From Pararhizobium sp. (lineage in GTDB: Bacteria; Pseudomonadota; Alphaproteobacteria; Rhizobiales; Rhizobiaceae), in the NCBI GenBank assembly GCA_017794825.1, contig CP051237.1, positions 3,492,501 to 3,556,500 of the forward strand: a stretch of 64,000 nucleotides of DNA, written 5' to 3'. This document shows, one piece after another, positions 1 to 8,471 of this stretch (the first letter of the stretch is position 1; every line of letters starts with the position of its first letter). Under the pieces are notes generated by a model, which was given only the letters and a program-made list of their open reading frames with translations, ran no database searches and was not told where the DNA came from. Both the position numbers and the translations under genes were made by a program.

Positions 1-316
1 CGTGGAAAAGACCGGCTGGATCGCCAATCTGGCGACCGATCCGGCAACCCGGTCCAACACATCCGTGTGTCTCAAGATCGTGCATCCCGCCGTCGCGTCG
101 CTTCCAGCGGACGAGCAGGCGACATTCGCCAAGGGCATTGTCGCGCTTCTCGACAAGGAAGGCGTCGCCAAGGATATCGGCGCCTATCGCGACGCTCCGG
201 CGGGTCTTCGGATCTGGGCCGGCGCGACGGTCGAGACTTCCGATCTGGAGGCGCTCATGCCCTGGCTCGACTGGGCCTTTCATCAACAGCTCGGTTCGCT
301 GAAGGCGGCCGCCTGA
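1..316 (+). CDS. serC: Phosphoserine aminotransferase SerC, C-terminal part (cut by window start)
   Basis: Last ~104 codons of an open frame that runs in from before the window and stops at 314-316. SerC is a PLP enzyme that converts 3-phosphohydroxypyruvate plus glutamate to phosphoserine, the second step of serine synthesis. The visible part is the C-terminal small domain, with a [11 protein letters not shown] stretch and a DWAF motif near the end, as I recall from the alphaproteobacterial SerC family. The catalytic lysine lies outside the window. serA follows after 72 bp on the same strand, which supports the call and suggests a serC-serA operon. The GTG at base 2 is internal and not a real start. 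Confidence 0.85.
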   Translation, partial: VEKTGWIANLATDPATRSNTSVCLKIVHPAVASLPADEQATFAKGIVALLDKEGVAKDIGAYRDAPAGLRIWAGATVETSDLEALMPWLDWAFHQQLGSLKAAA

Positions 317-388
317 CGACATAAGGGGTCGCTTGCCCGCGGCCTCTCTCCAATCATCATTCGAAATTGCGTTTCAAGGGAGGCCTTC

Positions 389-1984
389 ATGGCGCCACGC
401 GTTCTCGTATCGGACCAGCTGTCCGACACCGCCGTCCAGATCTTCAGGGATCGGGGCGTAGAAGTCGATTTTCTGCCGGATGTTGGCAAGTACAAGGAAA
501 AACTTCAGGAAATCATCGGCCAGTATGATGGTCTCGCCATCCGCTCCGCCACCAAGGTTACTCCGAAGCTGATCGAGGCGGCGGACAAGCTGAAGGTCGT
601 CGGGCGGGCCGGCATCGGTGTAGACAATGTCGATATTCCGGCGGCGTCGCGCCGCGGCGTCATCGTCATGAACACGCCGTTCGGCAACTCGATCACCACC
701 GCCGAGCACGCCATCGCCCTGCTCATGTCGGTCGCGCGCCAGATCCCGGCGGCTGACAGCTCCACCCAGGCGGGCAAATGGGAAAAATCGAAATTCATGG
801 GCGTCGAAATCACAGGCAAGACGCTTGGCCTCATCGGCTGCGGAAACATCGGCTCGGTCGTCGCCAGCCGCGCCATCGGCCTGAAGATGCATGTGGTCGC
901 CTTCGATCCGTTCCTTTCCACGGAGCGGGCGGAAGAGGTCGGCGTTGAAAAGGTCGATCTGGAGGAACTCTTCAAGCGAGCCGACTTCATCACGCTGCAT
1001 GTTCCGCTGACCGACAAGACCAGGTCGATCATTGACGCCAAAGCCATCGCGTCGATGAAAGACGGCGTCCGCATCATCAACTGCGCGCGCGGCGGCCTCG
1101 TCGTCGAGGCCGATCTCGCCGCAGCCCTTCGCTCCGGCAAGGTGGCGGGCGCCGGTTTCGATGTGTTCGAGGTCGAGCCCGCGGTCGAGAGCCCGCTGTT
1201 CGGATTGCCCAATGTGGTTTGCACGCCGCATCTGGGCGCCTCGACCAACGAGGCGCAGGAAAATGTCGCCCTGCAGGTCGCCGAGCAGATGTCCGACTAT
1301 CTGCTGAAGGGCGCGGTCACCAACGCAATCAACATGCCGTCGATTTCTGCTGAAGAAGCGCCGAGGCTGAAACCGTTCGTCAAGCTCGCGGAAGTGCTCG
1401 GCGCCTTTGTCGGGCAGGTGACCGAAAGCGCCATCAAGGAGGTTGAGATCCTCTACGACGGCAGCACGGCCCAGATGAACACGAAGGCCCTGACCAGCGC
1501 TGTTCTCGCCGGGCTGATCCGGCCGCAGGTCGCCGACGTCAACATGGTTTCCGCGCCGATCATGGTGAAGGAGCGCGGAATCATCCTGTCGGAAGCGCGG
1601 CGCGACAAGTCCGGCGTGTTTGACGGCTACATCAAGCTGACCGTCAAAACTGCCGAGAATACGCGATCGATTGCGGGCACCTGCTTCTCGGACGGCAAGC
1701 CGCGGTTCATACAGATAAAGGGCATCAATCTGGACGCCGAGGTCGGAGCCAATATGGTGTACACCACCAATGCGGACGCCCCGGGCATCATCGGCATTCT
1801 GGGAACGGAATTCGCCAATGCCGGCGTCAATATCGCGAACTTTTCGCTTGGCCGAAACCGGCCGGGCGGCGATGCAATCGCGCTCCTTTATGTCGACGAT
1901 CCCGTCAACGAGAAGGTGCTCGATGCGGTTCGCAGCCACAAGGAAATCCTGTCGGCCAAGCCGCTCGTCTTTGACGTTGCGTAG
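389..1984 (+). CDS. serA: D-3-phosphoglycerate dehydrogenase (long form)
   Basis: Oxidises 3-phosphoglycerate to 3-phosphohydroxypyruvate with NAD, the first committed step of serine synthesis. 531 residues, the usual length of the long SerA form. The NAD-binding Rossmann motif GLIGCGNIG is at 147-155. The active-site residues of the D-2-hydroxyacid dehydrogenase family are visible: Arg234 in NCARGG and His281 in TPHLGAST. An intervening domain and a C-terminal ACT-type domain (about 455-531) follow and are expected to bind serine as feedback inhibitor. The ATG is preceded by AAGGGAGG at 377-383. It lies directly after serC and converges with a transporter gene 17 bp downstream. Confidence 0.97.
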   Translation: MAPRVLVSDQLSDTAVQIFRDRGVEVDFLPDVGKYKEKLQEIIGQYDGLAIRSATKVTPKLIEAADKLKVVGRAGIGVDNVDIPAASRRGVIVMNTPFGNSITTAEHAIALLMSVARQIPAADSSTQAGKWEKSKFMGVEITGKTLGLIGCGNIGSVVASRAIGLKMHVVAFDPFLSTERAEEVGVEKVDLEELFKRADFITLHVPLTDKTRSIIDAKAIASMKDGVRIINCARGGLVVEADLAAALRSGKVAGAGFDVFEVEPAVESPLFGLPNVVCTPHLGASTNEAQENVALQVAEQMSDYLLKGAVTNAINMPSISAEEAPRLKPFVKLAEVLGAFVGQVTESAIKEVEILYDGSTAQMNTKALTSAVLAGLIRPQVADVNMVSAPIMVKERGIILSEARRDKSGVFDGYIKLTVKTAENTRSIAGTCFSDGKPRFIQIKGINLDAEVGANMVYTTNADAPGIIGILGTEFANAGVNIANFSLGRNRPGGDAIALLYVDDPVNEKVLDAVRSHKEILSAKPLVFDVA

Positions 1985-2001
1985 TCAGATCGGAAGGCTC
2001 T

Positions 2002-2955
2002 TCAGACAGTTTTCCGAGGCGCGCCATGGCCTTGCTCGGCGAGAGTGATCCCGCCGAGCACCAGTACGATGCCAGCTATGTGGTAGAGCATGAGTTGCTC
2101 GCCCAGAATAACCACGGCAAGTCCAGTCGCAAAAAGCGGCACCAGATTGATGAATGCGCCGGCGCGACTGGCGCCGAGTAGCTCGTTTCCCCGAATATAG
2201 AATATCTGGGCGAGAATCGACGGAAACAGCGCGGCGTAAATCAGAACCACCAGGCCCTGGCCGTCGGGCAGCATTGCTTCGCCGGCTGAATATTCCCACA
2301 ACGTCACCGGAATACACCCGATGAACGCGGACGCAGACAGCGCCAGCATCAGGCTCGCCCAGTGCAGGTCAGGTTTCCAGCGCAGCGCAAGGGTGAATGC
2401 GCCATAGCTGACGACGGCGAGCAGTATCAACCCATCGCCGAGGCCGAGATCAAGCGCCAACAGGCGTGAAAGCTGTCCGTGGCTTGCGACGGTCGCCACG
2501 CCGGAAATCGTGATCGCAAATCCAATGATTTGGAAACGCGTCGGGCGGCTGCCGAATATCAGAAAGCTCAGAATGAATATGAAGAGCGGCATCGAAGCCT
2601 GCTCGATCGCCACGTTGAGGGCGCTTGTGTATTTGAAAGCGATGTAGAACAGATTGTTGAAGATCGTGAAGCCGAGCGTTCCGAGAATAAACAGATAACA
2701 CAGGCGCTTGCGAATGATCGGCCAGTCTTTCTTGAGATGAGGCCAGGCGATCGGAAACAGGATGACGATGGCGATCGTCCATCGCAGATGCGTCAATACG
2801 GCAGGACTGATGTGGCCGACCGCCAGTTTCCCTACGATCGTGTTGCCCGCCCACATCATCGTGGTTGCAACCAGCAGGGCGTAGGCGCGCAAGCGCATTT
2901 GCGTACTCTCGATGTGATCCAAATCGTCGGCAGAATGCGGGGTAGGGGATTTCAC
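2002..2955 (-). CDS. DMT/EamA-family transporter
   Basis: Inner-membrane permease of the drug/metabolite transporter superfamily, with two EamA repeats and about ten hydrophobic segments. The start of the first repeat reads ATTMMWAGNTIVGKLA and the second contains the ALFPSILAQIFYIRGNELLGA stretch in pieces typical of this family. Length 317 is normal for a ten-helix DMT protein. Substrate cannot be read from sequence; relatives export amino acids or small metabolites. The open frame starts at a GTG (2955), but an ATG at 2898 (residue 20) directly before the first helix is an equally good start. Convergent with serA, and divergent from the metzincin-like gene across an AT-rich gap. Confidence 0.85.
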   Translation of the reverse strand: MKSPTPHSADDLDHIESTQMRLRAYALLVATTMMWAGNTIVGKLAVGHISPAVLTHLRWTIAIVILFPIAWPHLKKDWPIIRKRLCYLFILGTLGFTIFNNLFYIAFKYTSALNVAIEQASMPLFIFILSFLIFGSRPTRFQIIGFAITISGVATVASHGQLSRLLALDLGLGDGLILLAVVSYGAFTLALRWKPDLHWASLMLALSASAFIGCIPVTLWEYSAGEAMLPDGQGLVVLIYAALFPSILAQIFYIRGNELLGASRAGAFINLVPLFATGLAVVILGEQLMLYHIAGIVLVLGGITLAEQGHGAPRKTV

Positions 2956-3192
2956 CCGTCATGTAAATGGAATTTCCTTCGGATTTTCGATCGCCTCTGC
3001 CGCCATGTGAATAGATACTATAAATATTATGTATAGTATTTCGCCCAATAATTTCCATATTTTAATAATATTGTACAGTGCAGTTATAGTAAAATTGAAA
3101 ACAGCCTCATCTTTGTCGATGAATAGAGTTATTTTAACTGAATTCGTATATGCATTGAAAGGTAGAAACAACGAAATTACAGGGAGTTGGAT
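2956..3192. promoter_or_regulatory. AT-rich divergent promoter region with an 8+8 bp inverted repeat
   Basis: Intergenic DNA far more AT-rich than its neighbours. ATACTATA at 3015-3022 and TATAGTAT at 3032-3039 form a perfect inverted repeat with a 9-nt spacer, a shape expected of a dimeric repressor site. It lies between the DMT transporter (-) and the secreted protein (+). AGGGAG at 3181-3186 is the ribosome binding site of the latter. Which gene the repeat serves is unknown. Confidence 0.4.
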
Positions 3193-6100
3193 ATGAAAAT
3201 CGGCGGTCTTGTTTCGGTTTCTGCGCTATTTGCGTTGGCAGTACTTGTAGTGCATGGTTCAGTCGGAGCCGCGCGAGCAGAGGCTTTCTGCGGCGAAGAA
3301 CTTACGCTCACAACAATAGATTTTACCAGCAGCGGCGGACAGAACGCCTCCGTTGAAGCGGCGGCGAACACAGCGCGGTTGAGCGCGGAAGGCGGGGCCG
3401 CCGGCTCCGAGAACAGCTCGACCGCAGAGCTTGGATTTCGCTTCACCCCGACAATTGACGGACCCGTCCATGCTTCATTCAACGGCATTCTGGCGGTTGG
3501 GGAACTTCACGGATTTGGCAATATCAATGCAGGATCGATCCGGGTGGAAGCCAAGCTTCGCGACCTGACGAACGACGTCGAACTGGCGAGCGTCGTCGCC
3601 GTGGACCACAGCGAAAACGGCGCTCCCTTCACCTCGACCATCCAGCCGGTGAACGCCATTCCCTTTGTTCCCACTGAAATGGATGTAAACCTGACAGCCG
3701 GGGTCGAATATGCGGCGTTCATAAGGGTGCGGGCAGTGGCGAACGGTTTGCAGGGAGATTCCGATTTCCGTACCGGAAACCGCAGGGTCGAACTGGCGGG
3801 CGTTGTGCTTTCCACGGATCTTGACGATTCCGATGGCGATGGTCTCTACGACTTCTGGGAGACACAGGGGGTCGACGCTGACTGCGACCCGTCCAACGGC
3901 GTCGACGTCGATCTCGTGGCTATGGGCGCCAATCCCAATCACAAGGATCTGTTTCTGGAAATAGACTGGATGCCGGGCGCCGAACCAACACGCGGCATGA
4001 TTCAGGCGCTCAAGGATGCATTTGCGCTTGCGCCCAAGGATGCGGGCGGCGTCGTTAATCCCGACAATGCGAACGGCATAGCGGTCCATGTCGATGCGGG
4101 CAATCTGATCGACCCTTCCGCAGCGGAGGATGGTTCTTCGAACGGTAGCTGCAATGACGGGATAGACAACGGATCCGACGGCTTTGCCGACGCGGGCGAC
4201 ACGGATTGTCTGGTGGGAGACATCGCCTTTTCCGATCTGGCCGCCGGAGGCGGCAATCTCGGGAGAGGCAATCAGGTGCCCGTTGCGAATATTACGGACC
4301 TCGGGACGGATCAGGACGGCGATGGCGAGGTGGAGTTCTACGAAACCCGCAACGACAATTTCGATGAAAAACGCCGCAGGATCTTTCGCTATGTGATGAG
4401 CGCGCCGCGCAAGGGATCGCTCCTCGGAGAAGCGGAGCTCGGCGGCAACGATGTCCTGATCCTTTTGGCGCCGGAGACCGTCGGCTGCCAGGCGCCGCAA
4501 AACGGCCTGCTTCCGTCGGGCGCCGGATCGGCGACGCTGATGCACGAACTCGGTCACGCGCTTGGCTTGCGGCATGGCGGCGCTCCCGGCGAACCGAACC
4601 GCAAGCCGAATTTCGTGAGCATCATGAACTATGCATACGCTTTCGGCATCAAGCAGGACAATCCCCAGACTGCCAGCGACCTCGACGGCGACAGCGTGAA
4701 GGACTGCCGTATCCTGGACTATTCGCCGCCGCGTGTTCCGGGTGGTCGCGTGTCGGCTCCGATCCCGCAGTCCGACGGTATTCTCGATGAAGACGATCTC
4801 GATGAAGGCAAACGAACCGATCCCAGCGACCAGGCCAATCATATCACCTATTTTGACCAGACCGCCGGGCAATGGGTCGATTCGCGAATCGATGTGGCCA
4901 TTGACTGGGACGGGGACGGCAATACGGGCGAGACCGGGGTCGATTCCGATATCAACAACGACGGCGATCTGGGAGTGCTGGCCGGCTTCAACGACTGGGA
5001 TACGATCGTGCTGAGCCAACTCGACTTCGACGACTCGGAAACAGGACCCGTCAGCAATCTGGCGCAGGCGATCGAGGTGGACGACGGCGACGAGATACTC
5101 GAAATCTATGAACAGACGCTGGCGACCGATTTCCAGATCGAAAAACAGGTGGTTTCGGACTTCGCTGTCGCCGGACAGAGCCTCGACTATGACATCACGG
5201 TCACCAACAACGGTCCGAACCGCGCTGAATTCGTTTTGACGGACAGTTTTCCCGAGGATTCCATTCTGCTCGACATTCCGGGTGGTTGCGCAGTTTCCGG
5301 AAATCAGGAGGTATCCTGCGATCCGGTCATGCTGGAGGCTGGAAAAAGCATGAGGTTCGAACTCGGCCTGCGCCTCAGGGCAGATCTGGATTGCGACGGC
5401 GCCCAGTTCCTGACCGTGACCAACAGGGCCGTCGTCGAAAGCATCACCGGCAAGGACCTGGACGAGGGCAACAACGAGGCTGTCGTCAGCGCGCGGGCCC
5501 TGTGCGTCAAATATGAATATGCCGCGAAATTCGCTTGCGGCGAACAGACGAGCCTGCAGCCCGCGCCACTGACGCGCGGCATTTATGCGACCACGGTCAA
5601 CATTCACAATCCGAACGACGAACAGGTCCACCTGTTCAAGAAAGTGGCCTTGACCTATCCGCCGGCGGCGCAGAAGCCGGGCAACGTCTTTCCGCTGGCC
5701 ATTGACGAACTCGGATATGACGAGGCCTTGAAGACGGAATGTACTGAAATCTTGCGAAAAGCGTCGGAAATCGCCGGAAATCCGGTCCCGTTCGCTGAAG
5801 GATTCGTGATCGTACAAGCGCCAAGATCGCTCGATGTGTCGGGACTCTATTCCGTCACGACGGCGCAGACCAGCATGCATGTCGAACAGATCCGCGAGCG
5901 CATTCGTCAACCCGTTGAGAAGGAGCCCGAGCCGCGTGAGAAGCCGGATCTTACGCCGCTCAAATACGCCTGTGTTCCGCCGGGGCCGGGACAAGGCAAC
6001 AGGCCGAAGGAGATCAGGGTTTTTGTGCGGAATCTCGGCCCGGGGGCGGCGCCCGCATCGATCACCTCGGCCAGGTTCGGCGCGCTCGCAGTCCCGGATG

Positions 6101-6273
6101 TTGATACTCCCGCGCTTGCGAACAGCGAAACAACGGAGATCGGTTTTCCGATTCCGGAGCGTTGTCCCGCGGCCTGTAACTTCACCGTAATGGCGGACGA
6201 TCCCGAATCGATCGAGGAAACCAACGAAAACAACAACCTCCTTGAAGGACAATGCCTGCCGCTACCCGGCTGA
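3193..6273 (+). CDS. Secreted metzincin-like metalloprotease with Ca-binding loops, DUF11 and CARDB domains
   Basis: 1026-residue exported protein. A signal peptide (about residues 1-28, ending near ARAEA) is followed by a beta-rich N-terminal region. Several acidic loops resemble thrombospondin type 3/dockerin calcium sites (DSDGDGLYD near 213, DQDGDGEVEF near 372, DWDGDGNTG near 570). The zinc motif HELGHALGLRH spans 451-461, with an SIMNY Met-turn about 25 residues later, so zinc ligands would be His451, His455 and His461 with Glu452 as base. A DUF11-type repeat lies at about 650-765 and a CARDB-like adhesion domain at about 933-1016. No anchor or secretion-specific C-terminal signal is obvious. 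Start chosen at the ATG 6 bp after AGGGAG, not at the upstream in-frame TTG. Substrate unknown; a cell-surface or extracellular peptidase is inferred. Confidence 0.75.
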   Translation: MKIGGLVSVSALFALAVLVVHGSVGAARAEAFCGEELTLTTIDFTSSGGQNASVEAAANTARLSAEGGAAGSENSSTAELGFRFTPTIDGPVHASFNGILAVGELHGFGNINAGSIRVEAKLRDLTNDVELASVVAVDHSENGAPFTSTIQPVNAIPFVPTEMDVNLTAGVEYAAFIRVRAVANGLQGDSDFRTGNRRVELAGVVLSTDLDDSDGDGLYDFWETQGVDADCDPSNGVDVDLVAMGANPNHKDLFLEIDWMPGAEPTRGMIQALKDAFALAPKDAGGVVNPDNANGIAVHVDAGNLIDPSAAEDGSSNGSCNDGIDNGSDGFADAGDTDCLVGDIAFSDLAAGGGNLGRGNQVPVANITDLGTDQDGDGEVEFYETRNDNFDEKRRRIFRYVMSAPRKGSLLGEAELGGNDVLILLAPETVGCQAPQNGLLPSGAGSATLMHELGHALGLRHGGAPGEPNRKPNFVSIMNYAYAFGIKQDNPQTASDLDGDSVKDCRILDYSPPRVPGGRVSAPIPQSDGILDEDDLDEGKRTDPSDQANHITYFDQTAGQWVDSRIDVAIDWDGDGNTGETGVDSDINNDGDLGVLAGFNDWDTIVLSQLDFDDSETGPVSNLAQAIEVDDGDEILEIYEQTLATDFQIEKQVVSDFAVAGQSLDYDITVTNNGPNRAEFVLTDSFPEDSILLDIPGGCAVSGNQEVSCDPVMLEAGKSMRFELGLRLRADLDCDGAQFLTVTNRAVVESITGKDLDEGNNEAVVSARALCVKYEYAAKFACGEQTSLQPAPLTRGIYATTVNIHNPNDEQVHLFKKVALTYPPAAQKPGNVFPLAIDELGYDEALKTECTEILRKASEIAGNPVPFAEGFVIVQAPRSLDVSGLYSVTTAQTSMHVEQIRERIRQPVEKEPEPREKPDLTPLKYACVPPGPGQGNRPKEIRVFVRNLGPGAAPASITSARFGALAVPDVDTPALANSETTEIGFPIPERCPAACNFTVMADDPESIEETNENNNLLEGQCLPLPG

Positions 6274-6379
6274 TCAGGCTGACGCCGCTGGCGGTCGATC
6301 GTTGGCCATTGTCGAAGGGACGTGCGTTTGGTAGGAGGTGTCGATCAACGCGCCGGGTCGAGGCCTCTTGCTGTCGGAT

Positions 6380-6943
6380 ATGAATGCCAGATCTTTTGAG
6401 CCGGAACTTCGCGACGACTGTTCGCGGTGCGCGGCATTGTGCTGCGTGGCTCTTGCGTTCGACAAGTCCGACATGTTCGCCATGGACAAGCCTTCCGGCG
6501 CGCCGTGCAGATTTCTCGGCGCGTCCCTCGGGTGCACGATCCATGACCGGCGCGAGCAGCGCGGCTTTCGCGGATGCATGCATTATTCCTGCCTTGGCGC
6601 AGGTCAGCGGGTAACGCAGGAAATTTTCGATGGACGCTCCTGGAAGGACGATAAGTCGCTGCTCGAACCGATGATGGAAGCGTTCCGGGGCATGCGACTC
6701 GTCCACGATCTGCTGCTTCTCATGAACGAGGCCGCAAAACTTCCACTTGAACCGCAGGAGCGTCGGGAGCACCAGAGACTGTGCACGGAATTGCGCCCGG
6801 CGGAGGGGTGGACCAAGGTCTCGCTTGACGAATTCGAACGTGGCGCGAGGCCTTCCGAAATTCGCCGCTTCCTGAGCAGCCTGAAATCCACGGCGGCGCG
6901 CCAGCAAGAGCAAGCGAAGCAGGCCACAGGACGAGCGCGGTGA
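6380..6943 (+). CDS. Cysteine-rich metal-cluster-type protein (YkgJ-like N-terminal domain)
   Basis: About 187 residues. The N-terminal half carries many cysteines: a DCSRCAALCC cluster, then PCRFL, a CTIH motif and a GCMHYSC motif. This pattern resembles the cysteine domain found in front of pentapeptide repeats in some bacterial proteins and the zinc/iron-cluster YkgJ family. No pentapeptide repeats follow here; the C-terminal half is helical and charged. Start is uncertain: ATG at 6380 is taken, because the alternative GTG at 6338 overlaps the only good Shine-Dalgarno (GGAGG at 6334-6338). Cytoplasmic by appearance. Function unknown. Confidence 0.6.
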   Translation: MNARSFEPELRDDCSRCAALCCVALAFDKSDMFAMDKPSGAPCRFLGASLGCTIHDRREQRGFRGCMHYSCLGAGQRVTQEIFDGRSWKDDKSLLEPMMEAFRGMRLVHDLLLLMNEAAKLPLEPQERREHQRLCTELRPAEGWTKVSLDEFERGARPSEIRRFLSSLKSTAARQQEQAKQATGRAR

Positions 6944-7123
6944 ACATATCCTGCTTTCTGGATGATCGTAAAATTCCGATACAGCTCATCTCGCCGCGCC
7001 GGAAGCGGAATAGATATGTGCAATTCCGCCAAAACATTTCGTTTGGACATACATTGCGTTATAGATGCGCGGGTTTGGTCCGCGTCGGGCTGTGTTTGGA
7101 TGTTTCGTAGTTAAGGGGACTGT

Positions 7124-8422
7124 ATGACCAATGTCGTCGTGATCGGCTCGCAATGGGGAGACGAGGGTAAGGGGAAAATCGTCGATTGGCTTTCGGAGCG
7201 CGCCGATGTCGTCGTGCGGTTCCAGGGGGGGCACAACGCCGGACATACGCTCGTCATCGATGGAACCAGCTACAAGCTGTCCCTGTTGCCGTCGGGCGTG
7301 GTGCGGGAAGGCAAATTGTCGGTCATCGGAAACGGCGTCGTCATCGATCCGCATGCGCTCGTTGCCGAAATCGATCGACTGGCGACCCAGGGCGTGAAGA
7401 TCACCCCGGACAATCTGCGAATCGCGGACAATGCGACGCTGATCCTGTCGCTGCACCGCGAACTCGACGCGCTGCGCGAGGATGCGGCGAGCAACTCAGG
7501 ATCGAAGATCGGCACGACGCGGCGCGGCATCGGCCCTGCCTACGAGGACAAGGTTGGCCGCAGGGCGGTTCGCGTCATGGATCTTGCCAATATGGAGACG
7601 CTTCCTTCGAAGGTTGATCGCATCCTGACGCACCATAATGCTCTGCGCAGGGGGTTGGATCAGCCGGAAATTCAGCATGCCGCTATCATGGAGGAACTGC
7701 AGTCGGTCGCGGATCGCGTCCTGCCGTTTCGCGAGACCGTGTGGCGTCTGCTGGACGAGCGGCGTCGCGCGGGAAAACGGATTCTTTTCGAGGGCGCGCA
7801 AGGCACGCTGCTCGATATCGACCACGGCACATATCCCTTCGTCACGTCCTCGAATACGGTTGCGGGTCAGGCGGCGGCCGGATCGGGAATGGGACCGGGG
7901 TCGCTCGGCTATGTTCTCGGCATTACGAAGGCCTATACGACGCGGGTGGGCGAAGGGCCGTTTCCGACCGAGCAGGACAATGAGGTTGGCCAGTTTCTGG
8001 GAGAACGCGGCCACGAATTCGGCACAGTGACCGGTCGCAAGCGGCGTTGCGGCTGGTTCGACGCGGTGCTTGTGCGTCAGGCCGTGGCGAATAACGGGAT
8101 TACAGGCATCGCGCTTACGAAACTCGACGTTCTGGACGGGCTGGACGAGTTGAAGATATGTGTCGGTTACCGGCTCGACGATCGTGACATGGAGTATCTG
8201 CCGGCCAGCCAGAGTCAGCAGGAGCGTGTCGTGCCTGTTTACGAAACGCTCGAAGGATGGAAGGAATCCACAGTCGGAGCGAGAAGCTGGAATGATCTTC
8301 CGGCGCAGGCGGTAAAATACGTTCGCCATATTGAAGAATTGATCGGGGCGCCAGTTGCGCTATTGTCAACAAGTCCGGAACGGGAGGATACTATCCTTGT
8401 TACTGATCCTTTTGAAGATTAA
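7124..8422 (+). CDS. purA: Adenylosuccinate synthetase
   Basis: Joins IMP and aspartate with GTP hydrolysis to give adenylosuccinate, the first step from IMP to AMP. 432 residues, standard length. The N-terminal GTP-binding loop WGDEGKGK covers about 11-18 with catalytic Asp13, and the GHNAGHT motif carrying the catalytic His follows at about 37-43. [10 protein letters not shown] and a [12 protein letters not shown] stretch fit the family. The ATG follows AAGGGG at 7113-7118. Monocistronic or co-transcribed with the next gene 49 bp downstream. Confidence 0.97.
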   Translation: MTNVVVIGSQWGDEGKGKIVDWLSERADVVVRFQGGHNAGHTLVIDGTSYKLSLLPSGVVREGKLSVIGNGVVIDPHALVAEIDRLATQGVKITPDNLRIADNATLILSLHRELDALREDAASNSGSKIGTTRRGIGPAYEDKVGRRAVRVMDLANMETLPSKVDRILTHHNALRRGLDQPEIQHAAIMEELQSVADRVLPFRETVWRLLDERRRAGKRILFEGAQGTLLDIDHGTYPFVTSSNTVAGQAAAGSGMGPGSLGYVLGITKAYTTRVGEGPFPTEQDNEVGQFLGERGHEFGTVTGRKRRCGWFDAVLVRQAVANNGITGIALTKLDVLDGLDELKICVGYRLDDRDMEYLPASQSQQERVVPVYETLEGWKESTVGARSWNDLPAQAVKYVRHIEELIGAPVALLSTSPEREDTILVTDPFED

Positions 8423-8471
8423 GCTGAATCCCGGTTGTCATTAGCGTCGCGTATCAAAAGAGCACATTCGT

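Noticed and set aside
374..1939. 521-codon open frame on the minus strand opposite serA
   Set aside because: Shadow of serA: strong third-position GC keeps the opposite strand open. No family motif and no ribosome binding site.
3475..6252. 925-codon open frame on the minus strand opposite the metzincin-like gene
   Set aside because: The sense frame has signal peptide, zinc motif and domains; the antisense frame shows only low-complexity, arginine-rich sequence.
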